Assembly (NCBI GenBank): GCA_965653565.1 | Contig: CBFHAI010000023.1 | Coordinates: 5,109-69,108, forward strand | Reading direction: 5' to 3' | DNA length: 64,000 bases | Source of the DNA: JALCLA01 sp965653565 | GTDB taxonomy: Bacteria; Pseudomonadota; Gammaproteobacteria; Xanthomonadales; Xanthomonadaceae | In this document: piece by piece, positions 54,826 to 63,860 of the stretch | Layout: the number at the start of each line of letters is the position of its first letter | Position numbering within the stretch: the first letter of the stretch is position 1 | Made by a program: the position numbers and the translations under genes | Notes under the pieces: model-generated | Told to the model about the DNA's origin: nothing | Database searches by the model: none | Seen by the model: the letters and a program-made list of their open reading frames with translations, nothing else

Positions 54826-55194
54826 TCAGTCGCCGCCGCCGTCGCCATCCGACGAACCGCCGGAATCGCCGTCGCCGACATCGCCGTCGGCGCGTTTTCT
54901 GCCGGACGTCGCAACGATCGGCGCACCGCCGGCAGCGGCGACGGCCGGTGTACCCTCGCCGCCTTCGCGCTTGCGCTGTTCGATCTGCGCGCGCAGGCGC
55001 CGCGCTTCTTCGGTGCCCAGCATCGCCACCGCATTGCCGCCGCGGCTTTCGATGCGGCTCGATACCAGCGCCAGGGTTCCCATCACCAGAAAGCCCAGCG
55101 CGCCCAGCAGGGTGAGCGCCGCCAACCCCATCGAATGGGTGCGGAACGCCACCGCAAAACAAGCCACCGACAACACGAACCAAAGCCAGCGCAT
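54826..55194 (-). CDS. Hypothetical two-span membrane protein with Asp/Gly-rich tail
   Basis: The 122-residue protein has two predicted membrane segments (RWLWFVLSVACFAVAFRTHS and MGLAALTLLGALGFLVMGTL), a charged helix (EEARRLRAQIEQRKREGGEG), and an acidic tail ending in GDGDSGGSSDGDGGGD. I do not recognise it. The start at 55194 is chosen because it gives the first membrane segment at the N-terminus. It lies between the GlsB-like gene and the long heptamer array. Confidence 0.6.
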   Translation of the reverse strand: MRWLWFVLSVACFAVAFRTHSMGLAALTLLGALGFLVMGTLALVSSRIESRGGNAVAMLGTEEARRLRAQIEQRKREGGEGTPAVAAAGGAPIVATSGRKRADGDVGDGDSGGSSDGDGGGD

Positions 55195-55253
55195 GCGCCC
55201 TCCGCCATCCATTCCGGAACTGGGCGGTAGTCTAGCCGAAGGGCGCAATTTAG

Positions 55254-55420
55254 AGCCGGGAGCCGGGAGCCGGGAGTCGGGGTCGGGAGTCGGGGATCGG
55301 GAATCGGGAATTGGGAATCGGGAATCGGGAATCGGGAATCGGGAATCGGGAATCGGGAATCGGGAATCGGGAAAAGAGCAGGCCGCGCTTTTCTCCCGAT
55401 TCCCGGCTCCCGATTCCCGC
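55254..55420. repeat. Tandem heptamer array (GAATCGG) with inverted partner
   Basis: Degenerate units GAGCCGG and GAGTCGG (55254-55300) lead into ten head-to-tail heptamers at 55301-55370, nine exactly GAATCGG and one GAATTGG. After a 20-base spacer the inverse units TCCCGATTCCCGGCTCCCGA (from 55393) follow, so the end can fold back as a hairpin. The array fills the gap between the hypothetical protein gene and cls. Array length is probably variable by slippage. Single copies flank tatD. Confidence 0.9.
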
Positions 55421-55459
55421 AACATCAACAACCGGCCTTCCCGGCACGTAGCGCTCGGC

Positions 55460-56893
55460 TCACAGTAACGGCGACAACAACCGCGCACTGGCCTCGGCGA
55501 GCCGCCACGGCAGCGCCGGCCGGCGCCTGTCGGCGGTTATTTCGCGCGCTTCGCGCAGGTCGGTCAGGTACACCGCTTCGAGTTCGGCGGCCAATGCGGC
55601 GTCGTGCAACAGCACCGACAACTCGAAGTTCAAACGGAAACTGCGATTGTCGAAATTGGCGCTGCCGATCAGCACCGTGTTCGAATCCACCAGCAGCGCC
55701 TTGCTGTGCATCATGCGCGGCTGATATTCGTAGACGCGCACGCCGGCGCCGATCAACTCGTCGTAGTACGAACGCGCCGCCGCGCTCACGATGCGCGAAT
55801 CGCCGACGCGCGGCACCAGCAGGCGCACGTCGATGCCGCGCAGCGCCGCCGACGTGAGCGCATAACGTGCCGCCTCCGACGGCACGAAGTAAGGAGTCAC
55901 CAGCCAGGCGCGCGTGTCGGCCTTCGAGATCGCCTCCACATGCAGGCGATGAATCGCCTCCCACGGCGAATCCGGCCCCGACGGCAGCACCAGCGTCGGG
56001 ATCGTGCCCGGTTCGACCTGCGGCCACAGCCGCGCATCGCGCAGCGCCACTTTCGCCGCGTACGACCAGTCCTCGAGGAAGGCCACCTGCAGCCAGCGCA
56101 CGACCGCGCCTTCGAGCCGCAGATGCAGGTCGTGGAAGGCGTCGGGTTTCATGCGCTGGTTTTCGTCGTCGGTGATGTTGATGCCGCCGGCGAAAGCCAC
56201 GCGGCCGTCGATCACCGCCAGTTTGCGATGCGTGCGCAGATTGAATTTCGGCCGCCGCAAGCGCTTCAGGCGAAAGGGATGGAACCACGCGATCTCGGTG
56301 CCGGCCGCGCGCAACGGCGCGAGGAAATGCTCGGTCAGGCGCGACGATCCGACCGCATCGAGCAACAACCGCACGCGCACGCCGGCCTGCGCACGCGCGA
56401 CCAGCGCGTCGCGTACCAGCGTGCCGGTGCGATCGGGCTCGAAGATGTAGTACTCCATGTGCACATGGTGCTCGGCGGTTTCGATCGCCGCGATCAGCGC
56501 GTCGAACTTGTGCGCGCCGCCGACCAGCAGTTGCGCCGTCGAACGCGTCGGTGCGAAGCCGGTGGTGGCTTGCGCCAGGCGCGCGAAGTCGGCGGTGTCG
56601 CCATGGTCTTCGGCGGCCGGGATCGCCGCTTCGAGCGCGGCGCGGGCGCGCAATCGCTTGAGCCGCTGGCGTTTGATGCGCTGCGGCCCGAGCAGGTAGT
56701 AGATGAAGAATCCCACGAACGGCAACGCCGCCAGACTCAGCACCCAGCTGAGCGTCGCGACCGGCTCGCGCTTCTGCAGCACGATCCATCCGGCAAGGAT
56801 CAACAGGTAGCCGAACCACGCGATCGACAAGCCCAGGCCCAGATGCGGGATGGCGAGAATCCAGTCGCGGGCGGCGGCGAGCTCATCGATCAT
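55460..56893 (-). CDS. cls: Cardiolipin synthase, ClsA type
   Basis: The 477-residue protein has two N-terminal membrane segments (GLGLSIAWFGYLLILAGWIV and TLSWVLSLAALPFVGFFIYY) and two HKD motifs: THRKLAVIDGRVAFAGG and MHSKALLVDSNTVLIGSANF. It joins two phosphatidylglycerols into cardiolipin and glycerol at the inner membrane. The ATG at 56893 puts the first membrane segment near the N-terminus as in ClsA. Divergent from the radical SAM gene with 58 bases between. Confidence 0.92.
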   Translation of the reverse strand: MIDELAAARDWILAIPHLGLGLSIAWFGYLLILAGWIVLQKREPVATLSWVLSLAALPFVGFFIYYLLGPQRIKRQRLKRLRARAALEAAIPAAEDHGDTADFARLAQATTGFAPTRSTAQLLVGGAHKFDALIAAIETAEHHVHMEYYIFEPDRTGTLVRDALVARAQAGVRVRLLLDAVGSSRLTEHFLAPLRAAGTEIAWFHPFRLKRLRRPKFNLRTHRKLAVIDGRVAFAGGINITDDENQRMKPDAFHDLHLRLEGAVVRWLQVAFLEDWSYAAKVALRDARLWPQVEPGTIPTLVLPSGPDSPWEAIHRLHVEAISKADTRAWLVTPYFVPSEAARYALTSAALRGIDVRLLVPRVGDSRIVSAAARSYYDELIGAGVRVYEYQPRMMHSKALLVDSNTVLIGSANFDNRSFRLNFELSVLLHDAALAAELEAVYLTDLREAREITADRRRPALPWRLAEASARLLSPLL

Positions 56894-56951
56894 GGCGCGA
56901 GCATAATCTTTGTCGCGGCGACTGAGACGCCGCGATGCCAAGCTTGCACGC

Positions 56952-58028
56952 ATGAACGATCCGACTTCGCCGCTCAAGGGACGCGGCAGCGCCACATGGC
57001 TCGAAGGCCGCTATATCCGCACGCGGCACGAAGCCGAGGACGACGGCTGGTTCGTCGATGGCGAGCCGGCATCGCCGCCGCGCACGCAGGTTACCGAAGA
57101 GTCCGCTCGCAGCATCATCAGCCGCAACGACTCGCCGGACATCTCCTTCAGCCAGTCGATCAATCCGTATCGCGGTTGCGAGCATGGCTGTTCGTATTGT
57201 TTCGCGCGGCCGTCGCATAGCTACCTCGAACTCTCGCCCGGGCTGGATTTCGAGACCAAGCTGTACGCGAAAACCAACGCCGCCGAATTGCTGCGCACTG
57301 AGTTGGCCAAGCGAAGTTACGTCTGCAGCCCGATCACGATCGGCGTGAACACCGATTGCTACCAGCCGATCGAACGCAAATACCGCATCACGCGCCGGAT
57401 CATCGAGGTGTTCGCCGAGTGCGGCCACCCGTTTTCGATCATCACCAAGAACGCACTGGTCGAACGCGATCTCGATCTGCTGGCGCCGATGGCGGCGCGC
57501 AATCTGGTGAAGGTGTACTTCTCCGTCACCTCGCTCGACAACCGGCTGGCGGCGCGGATGGAGCCGCGGGCGTCGGCGCCGCATCGGAAAATCCAGGCGA
57601 TCAAGGCCGTCAGCGCAGCCGGCGTACCGGTGGGCGTGATGTTCGCGCCGGTGATCCCGATGCTCAACGATCCGGAGCTCGAAGCGGTGCTCGAAGCCGC
57701 GCGCGAAGCCGGTGCGACGTCGGCCGGCTACGTGCTGCTGCGGCTGCCGCACGAACTGCAGAAGCTGTTCCCCGAATGGCTGCAGATCCACTACCCGCAA
57801 CGCGCCGCGCACATCCTGAGCCTGATGTCGCAGATGCACGGCGGCCGCGTCTACAACGCCGAATACGGCACCCGCCAGACCGGCCAGGGACCGTTCGCCC
57901 AGCTCATCGCGCGGCGCTTCAAGCTGGCCTACCAGCGGCTGGGGTTCGAAGGCGGCCGCGAGAAGATCCTCGACACCTCGCAGTTCGTTGCGCCGCGCCC
58001 GGCCTCGCCGCAAGGGCAGCTTTTCTAA
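56952..58028 (+). CDS. Radical SAM protein, PA0069/SplB-like family
   Basis: The 358-residue protein has the radical SAM cluster motif C-x3-C-x2-C in YRGCEHGCSYCFARP, followed by DFETKLYAKTNAAELLRTEL and ITKNALVERDLDLL, typical of the PA0069 family. These proteins are distantly related to spore photoproduct lyase but their reaction is not known. The ATG at 56952 fits the family start. It is followed by an AT-rich regulatory region and the HipA-like gene. Confidence 0.88.
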   Translation: MNDPTSPLKGRGSATWLEGRYIRTRHEAEDDGWFVDGEPASPPRTQVTEESARSIISRNDSPDISFSQSINPYRGCEHGCSYCFARPSHSYLELSPGLDFETKLYAKTNAAELLRTELAKRSYVCSPITIGVNTDCYQPIERKYRITRRIIEVFAECGHPFSIITKNALVERDLDLLAPMAARNLVKVYFSVTSLDNRLAARMEPRASAPHRKIQAIKAVSAAGVPVGVMFAPVIPMLNDPELEAVLEAAREAGATSAGYVLLRLPHELQKLFPEWLQIHYPQRAAHILSLMSQMHGGRVYNAEYGTRQTGQGPFAQLIARRFKLAYQRLGFEGGREKILDTSQFVAPRPASPQGQLF

Positions 58029-58032
58029 TCAA

Positions 58033-58131
58033 TATCTATTCATTGGTGCGCGGACAATGTAGAAGATATTGTTTAAATACAATATATTAATTCGAATTTA
58101 TCCGACGTATCCGTGCTAGTATCTATTCACG
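58033..58131 (+). promoter_or_regulatory. AT-rich regulatory region of the HipA-like gene
   Basis: About 100 bases unusually rich in A/T for this window. They hold the inverted repeat ATATTGT-TTAAAT-ACAATAT (58066-58085), the 10-bp direct repeat TATCTATTCA at 58033-58042 and 58120-58129, and the tandem TATCCGACGTATCCG (58099-58113). Promoter candidates are TTGTTT (58069)-17-TCGAAT and an extended -10 TGCTAGTAT ending at 58122. The latter would give a nearly leaderless message, and no Shine-Dalgarno sequence precedes the ATG at 58132. Autorepression by the HipA-like protein's own helix-turn-helix is likely. Confidence 0.6.
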
Positions 58132-59511
58132 ATGCCCACGGACCCGACCCCCGCCCTGCTCGCCGCACTGCGTTCGTCACGCGAGCCGCTGCGGGCGCAG
58201 GATCTGGCCGTCCGACTGGGCGTCAGCCAACCGACCATTTCGCGCGCTTTGCGCCGCGCGGGCGACGACATCGTCCGCATCGGACGGGCGCGCGCGAGCC
58301 GTTACGCATTGGCGCGCGAAATCGCACGGGCCGGTTCGCGCTGGCCGCTGTATCGCATCACCGCCGCCGGCAGTGGAGAGCGGCTCGGTGAATTGCGTGC
58401 GATCCGGGCCGAAGGTTTCCATCTCGAACCCGAGCGTGCGCTGCCCGCGCTGCTGCGCGGCGAATTCGTCGACGGCCTCTATCCAGGCCTGCCGTGGTTT
58501 CTCGACGATCAGCGTCCGCAGGGTTTTCTCGGGCGCGCCTTCGCCAGCCGCTATGGCGAGGAACTCGACGCGCCGCGCGACGTGCTGCGCTGGGATCAGC
58601 AGGACGTGTTGCTCGCGCTGTTGCGCCATGGCGAAAACATGCCGGGCGATCTCGTCGTCGGCCAGGCTTCGCTGGAGCGCGCGCTGCAGCATGCGCTGGC
58701 GCCCGACGACATCGTCGATCTGCAAGGCCGCGCGCAACGCTATCCGGCGCTGGCGGAAGCCGCGTTACGGGGTGACGTGCCCGGCTCGTCGGCCGCCGGC
58801 GAGCGGCCGAAATTTCTCGCCACGCTGCGCGAGCCCGATGGGCTGCGCAGCGTGCTGGTGAAGTTCAGCGATCGCAACACGACGCCGGCCGGCCAACGTT
58901 GGGCCGATCTGTTGCAATGCGAAAAGTTGGCCGGCGACGCATTGCGGGCGCATGGACTGCCGGCCGCGCACGCCGACATCGTGCAGGCCGACGGCCGCAC
59001 CTTCATGCAGTCGACGCGCTTCGATCGCACGCCCAGCCTCGGCCGGCTCGGCTTCGTCTCGCTCGCCGCCCTCGATGCCGCGTTCTACGGGCACGCCGGC
59101 GTGGCCTGGTGGCGGCTGGCCACGACCTTGCAGCGCGATCGATGGATCACCGCCGACGATGCCCGACGCATGCGCACGATCGGGTTGTTCGGCGCGCTGA
59201 TCGCCAACACCGATATGCATCTGGGCAATGTCGCCTTGCTGCTGAAGGACGATGCGCCGCTGACGCTGGCGCCCACTTACGACATGCTGCCGATGCAGTT
59301 CATTCCCGCGGCCAGCGGCGAAATCGTGGCGCGCGATTATGTAGTGCCGCTGCCGCTGCCCGAGCATCTGGCCGAATGGCAATCGGCGGCCACGGCCGCG
59401 CACGATTTCTGGCTGCGCGTGCAGAACGAACCGGCGATTTCCGAAGGTTTCCGCAGCATCGCCGCGTCCGTGCGCATCGCCATCAGTCGTGCGCGCGAAC
59501 GCTTCGGTTGA
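58132..59511 (+). CDS. yjjJ: HipA-family kinase with N-terminal helix-turn-helix, YjjJ-like
   Basis: The 459-residue protein combines an N-terminal winged helix-turn-helix (LRAQDLAVRLGVSQPTISRA, residues 20-40) with a HipA-like kinase. The kinase has the catalytic loop NTDMHLGN and the metal-binding APTYDML. This is the E. coli YjjJ arrangement, in which the DNA-binding part is in the same chain. HipA toxins phosphorylate glutamyl-tRNA synthetase or other tRNA synthetases; the YjjJ target is less clear. No separate HipB gene is nearby. Length is close to YjjJ (443). Confidence 0.88.
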   Translation: MPTDPTPALLAALRSSREPLRAQDLAVRLGVSQPTISRALRRAGDDIVRIGRARASRYALAREIARAGSRWPLYRITAAGSGERLGELRAIRAEGFHLEPERALPALLRGEFVDGLYPGLPWFLDDQRPQGFLGRAFASRYGEELDAPRDVLRWDQQDVLLALLRHGENMPGDLVVGQASLERALQHALAPDDIVDLQGRAQRYPALAEAALRGDVPGSSAAGERPKFLATLREPDGLRSVLVKFSDRNTTPAGQRWADLLQCEKLAGDALRAHGLPAAHADIVQADGRTFMQSTRFDRTPSLGRLGFVSLAALDAAFYGHAGVAWWRLATTLQRDRWITADDARRMRTIGLFGALIANTDMHLGNVALLLKDDAPLTLAPTYDMLPMQFIPAASGEIVARDYVVPLPLPEHLAEWQSAATAAHDFWLRVQNEPAISEGFRSIAASVRIAISRARERFG

Positions 59512-59526
59512 TGCCCGCCACGCCGT

Positions 59527-60225
59527 TTACCGTTTCGCGAACAAGGCTTCGGCGCGCTGGAAAAGAATCCAGCTGGTAGCGATGTATTTGTCGGCGCCCC
59601 TGGGCATGTTGCCGCGATGCGTGTGGGTGAATGCGGTCGGCGCGATCAGCAGGCTGCCCGTGCGCGGCACGATCTTGCGCTGCTGGTAGAGGAATTCCGT
59701 TTCGCCTTCGCCGAAGCCTTCGTTGAGATAGATCGTCCACAACAGGTGGCGATGCAGCGGCTCGCAGCCGGCATCCTTCGGATACAGCTCGCAGTGCCAG
59801 TACGGGTAACCGCCCTGGTCGGCGCGATAACGCTGCAGGTTGATGTTGCCGGGGCGCAGCGCGTAGCGCATCACGCCGAACAACGCTTCGTCCGACATCT
59901 GGCGAACGCGCTGCTCGTCGAGCCGAACCAGTTTGCCGTCGATCATCACCTGCAACGCCAGCGGCGCGATCAGCAGATACGGATACTTGCGCAGGTATTG
60001 CGCCAGTGCGTGGAATACCGCCTGATTGAGCGCGTTCTCGGCATCGCGCCATTCGGCGTGGCCGGTGATCATGATGTCGGCGCTGTTCTTCAGTTCGGTA
60101 TGCACGCCGCCGCCGACACGGCCAGGCAGCGCCGCGCCGCTGGCTTCGAAGCGCGCGAGCAAGTTTGCGCAAACAGCCGGCGACAGGGCGTTGTCGAACA
60201 CTTCGATGAAATCGGTCTGGGACAT
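59527..60225 (-). CDS. 2OG-Fe(II) oxygenase
   Basis: The 232-residue protein has a double-stranded beta-helix pattern with an HxE motif in YPYWHCELYP, then LNEGFGEGETEFLYQQRKIV, and the distal His and Arg in TAFTHTHRGN, which bind iron and 2-oxoglutarate. It is a small oxygenase of the prolyl-hydroxylase-like kind; the substrate is unknown. Start at 60225 (MSQTDFIEVFDNALSP) is typical. It is convergent with the HipA-like gene and divergent from the DUF4010 gene. Confidence 0.83.
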   Translation of the reverse strand: MSQTDFIEVFDNALSPAVCANLLARFEASGAALPGRVGGGVHTELKNSADIMITGHAEWRDAENALNQAVFHALAQYLRKYPYLLIAPLALQVMIDGKLVRLDEQRVRQMSDEALFGVMRYALRPGNINLQRYRADQGGYPYWHCELYPKDAGCEPLHRHLLWTIYLNEGFGEGETEFLYQQRKIVPRTGSLLIAPTAFTHTHRGNMPRGADKYIATSWILFQRAEALFAKR

Positions 60226-60363
60226 GGCGCGATTCGCTGAGGCCTGCGCGATTGTAGCTTTCGCCTCGCGGCGGCCGCGGCAAAAACTACCCACGCCGCC
60301 GCACGCCGGTTGCGGCCCGCCGCGCGCTGCGGGCATGCTCATCCGCTACCGACTGCGATCACG

Positions 60364-61629
60364 ATGATGGAAATCGCCACCCCTTTGCTGCCAGGCCTCG
60401 CCGCCGCCCTTGGCCTGGGAATGCTGATCGGCGTCGAACGCGAACGCCGCAAAGGCGAGGACGAAGGCAGCGGCGCGGCCGGCGTACGCACCCATTCGCT
60501 GCTTGCACTTGCCGGCGCCACCGCGGATCTGCTCGGAACGGTCGCATTGGCGATCGCCGGCGCCGGCGTCATCGCGCTCACCGTAGCGAGCTATCTACGC
60601 AGCCGCGACAGTGATCTGGGACTCACCGGCGAAATCGCCATCGTGCTGACCTTCCTGCTTGGCGCGCTCGCGATGGAAGAGCCCACGCTGGCCGTGGCGC
60701 TCGGTGTGCTCGTCGCGGTGCTGCTCGCGTCCAAGGCGGGCCTGCACAAACTCACGCGCGAATGGCTCAGCGAACAGGAGATGCGCGATCTGCTGTTGCT
60801 GGCGTCGGCCGCGCTGATCGTGCTGCCGTTGTTGCCGGACGAAGCGATCGATCCGTGGGGCGTGCTCAAACCGTCGTCGCTCGGCAAGCTGGTGGTGCTG
60901 GTGATGGCGATCGGTGCCGCCGGCCATGTCGCGCTGCGCATGATCGGCGCGCGCTGGGGTTTGCCGCTCGCCGGCTTCTTCGCCGGCTTCGCCTCGTCCA
61001 CCGCGGCCACCGGTGGTTTCGGCCAGCGCGCCAAGGCCACGCCCGAACTGCGCGTCGCCGCCGGCGCCGCGGCGCTGTTCGCGAATCTGGCCTCGCTCAT
61101 CCTGCTCGCGGTGGTCATCGGCACCGCTTCGATGACCTTGCTGCTCGCGGTGCGCTGGCCGCTGCTCGCCGGCGCCGTGGTGCTGGCCGCCGCCGGTGCG
61201 TTCGGGTTGTGGCATTCGTCGCGCGATGCCGAATTGCCGGACCGGCCACAGGCGCGCGCGTTCCGGCTCAGCCATGCCTTGATCTTCGCCGCCGTGGTCG
61301 CCGTGGTCCTGCTGGTGTCGGCCTGGATGCAGGAACTGTTCGGCGATCGCGGCGCCCTGATCGCCGCGACCCTGGCCGCGCTCGCCGAACTGCACGCCGC
61401 CGGCGCCAGCCTGGCGCAACTGAGCCAGAGCGAAGGCATCGGCCTGGCGCAGGCACGCTGGGGCGTGATCGCACTGCTGGCCGCCAGCGCGCTGGCGAAG
61501 ACGGTGCTGGCCTTCGTCAGCGGCGGCGCGCGCTACGGCACGCGGGTCGGACTCGGACTGGTCGGCATGGTGGCGGCGGCCGTCGCGGTGATGCTGCTGC
61601 TGCCGTTCGAGGCACCGGCGGCAGAGTGA
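60364..61629 (+). CDS. MgtC/SapB and DUF4010 membrane protein
   Basis: The 421-residue protein has an N-terminal MgtC-like part (LGLGMLIGVERERRKGEDEG, RTHSLLALAGA) and a C-terminal DUF4010 part (LPLAGFFAGFASSTAATGGF), with about 12 membrane segments in all. The family is of unknown function, though MgtC relatives are linked to magnesium stress. Two adjacent ATGs at 60364 and 60367 could start it. No Shine-Dalgarno sequence is evident. Confidence 0.85.
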   Translation: MMEIATPLLPGLAAALGLGMLIGVERERRKGEDEGSGAAGVRTHSLLALAGATADLLGTVALAIAGAGVIALTVASYLRSRDSDLGLTGEIAIVLTFLLGALAMEEPTLAVALGVLVAVLLASKAGLHKLTREWLSEQEMRDLLLLASAALIVLPLLPDEAIDPWGVLKPSSLGKLVVLVMAIGAAGHVALRMIGARWGLPLAGFFAGFASSTAATGGFGQRAKATPELRVAAGAAALFANLASLILLAVVIGTASMTLLLAVRWPLLAGAVVLAAAGAFGLWHSSRDAELPDRPQARAFRLSHALIFAAVVAVVLLVSAWMQELFGDRGALIAATLAALAELHAAGASLAQLSQSEGIGLAQARWGVIALLAASALAKTVLAFVSGGARYGTRVGLGLVGMVAAAVAVMLLLPFEAPAAE

Positions 61630-61715
61630 AATCCACGGCTGCCTGCTGACACCAGGGTGGCAGCAGCCGGGGCGCATTCTGCGGACGTGCGTTGCGCACT
61701 CATCCGGAGCGTCCC

Positions 61716-62240
61716 ATGCAATCTGTCCTCGCCCAGCCGTCGGCCATCGTCGCGCCGCCTCCTTCCGACGGACTGCCGGATGGTGCGCACGACTTCGACT
61801 TTCTTTTCGGACGCTGGCAAATCCGCAACGAGCGCCTGAAGGAGCGCCTCGCCGGCTGCCGCGAATGGATCGGTTTCGACGCCGTCGGCGAATGCCGGCC
61901 CACGCTCGGCGGACTCGGTAACGTCGACAGCTTCGACACCGATTGGGACGGCGGCTTGCGCGGCATGACGCTGCGCCTGTTCGATCGCGTCGCGCAGCGC
62001 TGGAGCATCTACTGGGCGAGCGATCGAGACGGCGTGCTCGAGCCGCCGGTGGCAGGACGCTTCGAGCACGGCATCGGCATCTTCTTCGGCCCCGACCAGC
62101 ATCGCGGCACGCCCGTGCTGTCGCGCTTCCGCTGGACGCCCGGCGATCTGCAGGCGCGCTGGGAACAGGCGTTTTCGGTCGACAAGGGCCTGACCTGGGA
62201 AACCAACTGGGTGATGCATTTCACCCGCATCGGCCGCTGA
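61716..62240 (+). CDS. Lipocalin-like DUF1579-type protein
   Basis: The 174-residue protein has HDFDFLFGRWQIRNERLKER, a typical DUF1579/lipocalin-like opening, followed by alternating beta strands with many Trp. Function unknown. GGAG seven bases before the ATG at 61716 supports this start. The NIPSNAP gene follows 11 bases later, so the two are in one transcript. Confidence 0.65.
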   Translation: MQSVLAQPSAIVAPPPSDGLPDGAHDFDFLFGRWQIRNERLKERLAGCREWIGFDAVGECRPTLGGLGNVDSFDTDWDGGLRGMTLRLFDRVAQRWSIYWASDRDGVLEPPVAGRFEHGIGIFFGPDQHRGTPVLSRFRWTPGDLQARWEQAFSVDKGLTWETNWVMHFTRIGR

Positions 62241-62251
62241 GAGGATTCGCC

Positions 62252-63019
62252 ATGAGTACCGAAGTTCTCGACTCGCCGAGCGTCGCTGCCGCCATTCCGC
62301 GCGTCGCCCAGCGCATCGTGGAATTGCGCCAGTACACCCTGCATCCGGGAAGGCGCGACGCACTGATCGACCTGTTCGAAGCGCAGTTCATCGAAACGCA
62401 GGAGGCCTGCGGCATGCAGCTGCTCGGCCAGTTCCGCGACATCGACGAACCCGATCGCTTCGTCTGGCTGCGCGCCTTCCCCGACATGCAGATGCGCGCC
62501 CGCGCGCTCGCCGCGTTCTATGGCGGCCCGGCGTGGAAAGCGCATCGCGAAGCCGCCAACGCCACGATGATCGACTCCGACGACGTGCTGCTGCTGCGTC
62601 CGTCGGCCCTCGCGCACCGCTTCGTGTTGCCGCCGCGCGGGCAGGCGATTGCCGATGACGACAGCGTCGTGCTGGCCACCATCCATCATCTGAAGGCATC
62701 CGACGCCGACGATTTCATCGCGCTGTTCGATCGCGTTTTCGTGCCGCTGCTGTGGAACGCCAGCATCGAGGTGGCGGCGAGTTTCGTCACCGAACGCAGC
62801 GCCAACACCTTCCCGGCGCTGCCGGTGCGCGAGAACGAATCGGTGTTCGTCTGGCTCAGCCGGCACGCGACTCTGGCGCGCGCCGAACAAGCGCAGGCGA
62901 GGGTGGACGAAGCGCTCGATTGGTCGCCCGCACTGGCGAACGAATTCGCCGCGCATCTGTCGCGCCCCACCGAAATACGGCGCTTGTCGCCGACCGCGCG
63001 GTCGCGACTGCGCGGCTGA
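62252..63019 (+). CDS. NIPSNAP family protein
   Basis: The 255-residue protein opens with QRIVELRQYTLHPGRRDALI, the NIPSNAP signature, and has a second ferredoxin-like half (VVLATIHHLKASDADDFIAL). Bacterial NIPSNAP proteins are dimeric alpha-beta barrel proteins of unclear function. The two repeats give a double-domain form. GAGAGGA precedes the ATG. The gene lies between a lipocalin-like protein and a YafY-type regulator. Confidence 0.85.
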   Translation: MSTEVLDSPSVAAAIPRVAQRIVELRQYTLHPGRRDALIDLFEAQFIETQEACGMQLLGQFRDIDEPDRFVWLRAFPDMQMRARALAAFYGGPAWKAHREAANATMIDSDDVLLLRPSALAHRFVLPPRGQAIADDDSVVLATIHHLKASDADDFIALFDRVFVPLLWNASIEVAASFVTERSANTFPALPVRENESVFVWLSRHATLARAEQAQARVDEALDWSPALANEFAAHLSRPTEIRRLSPTARSRLRG

Positions 63020-63077
63020 TCGTGGCCGCCCGCACCGCGCCGCTTACGCAATCGCGCGGCGCGCGGCATCATGGGGG

Positions 63078-63773
63078 ATGCGTCGCGCCGACCGTCTGTT
63101 CCTCATCATCCACGCCCTGCGCGGCCGCCGCCGCGCGCTCGCCGCGCACGGCCTGGCGGAAACGCTCGGCGTGTCCTTGCGCACGGTGTATCGCGACGTG
63201 GCCGACCTGCAGCGCTCCGGCGTGCCGATCGAAGGCGAAGCCGGCGTCGGCTACATGCTGCGCCAGGGCGCGGAAATCCCGCCGCTGATGTTCAACGAAA
63301 GCGAACTCGAAGCACTCGTCGTCGGCACCCGCTTCGTGCGCGCCTTCGGCGGCGAACGCCTTTCGCTCGGCGCGCGCGCGGCCCTGCTGAAGATCGTCGC
63401 GGTGCTGCCGCCGGACCTGCGCGAACGCAGCGAACGCACGCGCATCTTCGCGCCGGAAGTGAGCAACCGCATCGAGAACACCGGCATCATCGACCGCCTG
63501 CACGAAGCGATTTCCTCGTCGCAGGTATTGCGCATCCTCTACCGCGACGAGGCCGGCCGCGAAACCGCGCGCGAGATCGAACCGTTGTGCCTCGTGTTCT
63601 GGGGCAGCGTCTGGACACTCGGCTCGTGGTGCCGCCAGCGTAGTGATTTCCGCACGTTTCGGGCCGATCGATTGGTGAGTTTCGAACCGGCGGGGGAGCA
63701 TTACCCGGCGGATCCGGCGCGCGGGCTGGATGCTTATGTTCGGGCTGTTGGTGGGGATCGGGATCTGGGTTGA
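63078..63773 (+). CDS. YafY-type transcriptional regulator (HTH + WYL)
   Basis: The 231-residue protein has an N-terminal helix-turn-helix (LAETLGVSLRTVYRDVADLQ) followed by a WYL-like domain (LRILYRDEAGRETAREIEPL then WTLGSWCRQRSDFRTFRADR). YafY/WYL regulators bind ligands or nucleic acids through this domain. It is 58 bases after the NIPSNAP gene and may regulate that pair. Confidence 0.87.
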   Translation: MRRADRLFLIIHALRGRRRALAAHGLAETLGVSLRTVYRDVADLQRSGVPIEGEAGVGYMLRQGAEIPPLMFNESELEALVVGTRFVRAFGGERLSLGARAALLKIVAVLPPDLRERSERTRIFAPEVSNRIENTGIIDRLHEAISSSQVLRILYRDEAGRETAREIEPLCLVFWGSVWTLGSWCRQRSDFRTFRADRLVSFEPAGEHYPADPARGLDAYVRAVGGDRDLG

Positions 63774-63860
63774 TCGCCTGTGCAGGCGGCGCCGTTATTG
63801 CGCTCGACTTCGCGAGTCCAGTGACTTCCAACGCTCAGTATTCGCGAGTTCACTCCCACC

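Noticed and set aside
55254..55420. CRISPR array
   Set aside because: The repeat unit is only 7 bases, with no spacers and no cas genes nearby.
58132..59511. Complete two-gene HipBA toxin-antitoxin operon
   Set aside because: No separate HipB-like gene is present; the helix-turn-helix is part of the same chain, as in YjjJ.
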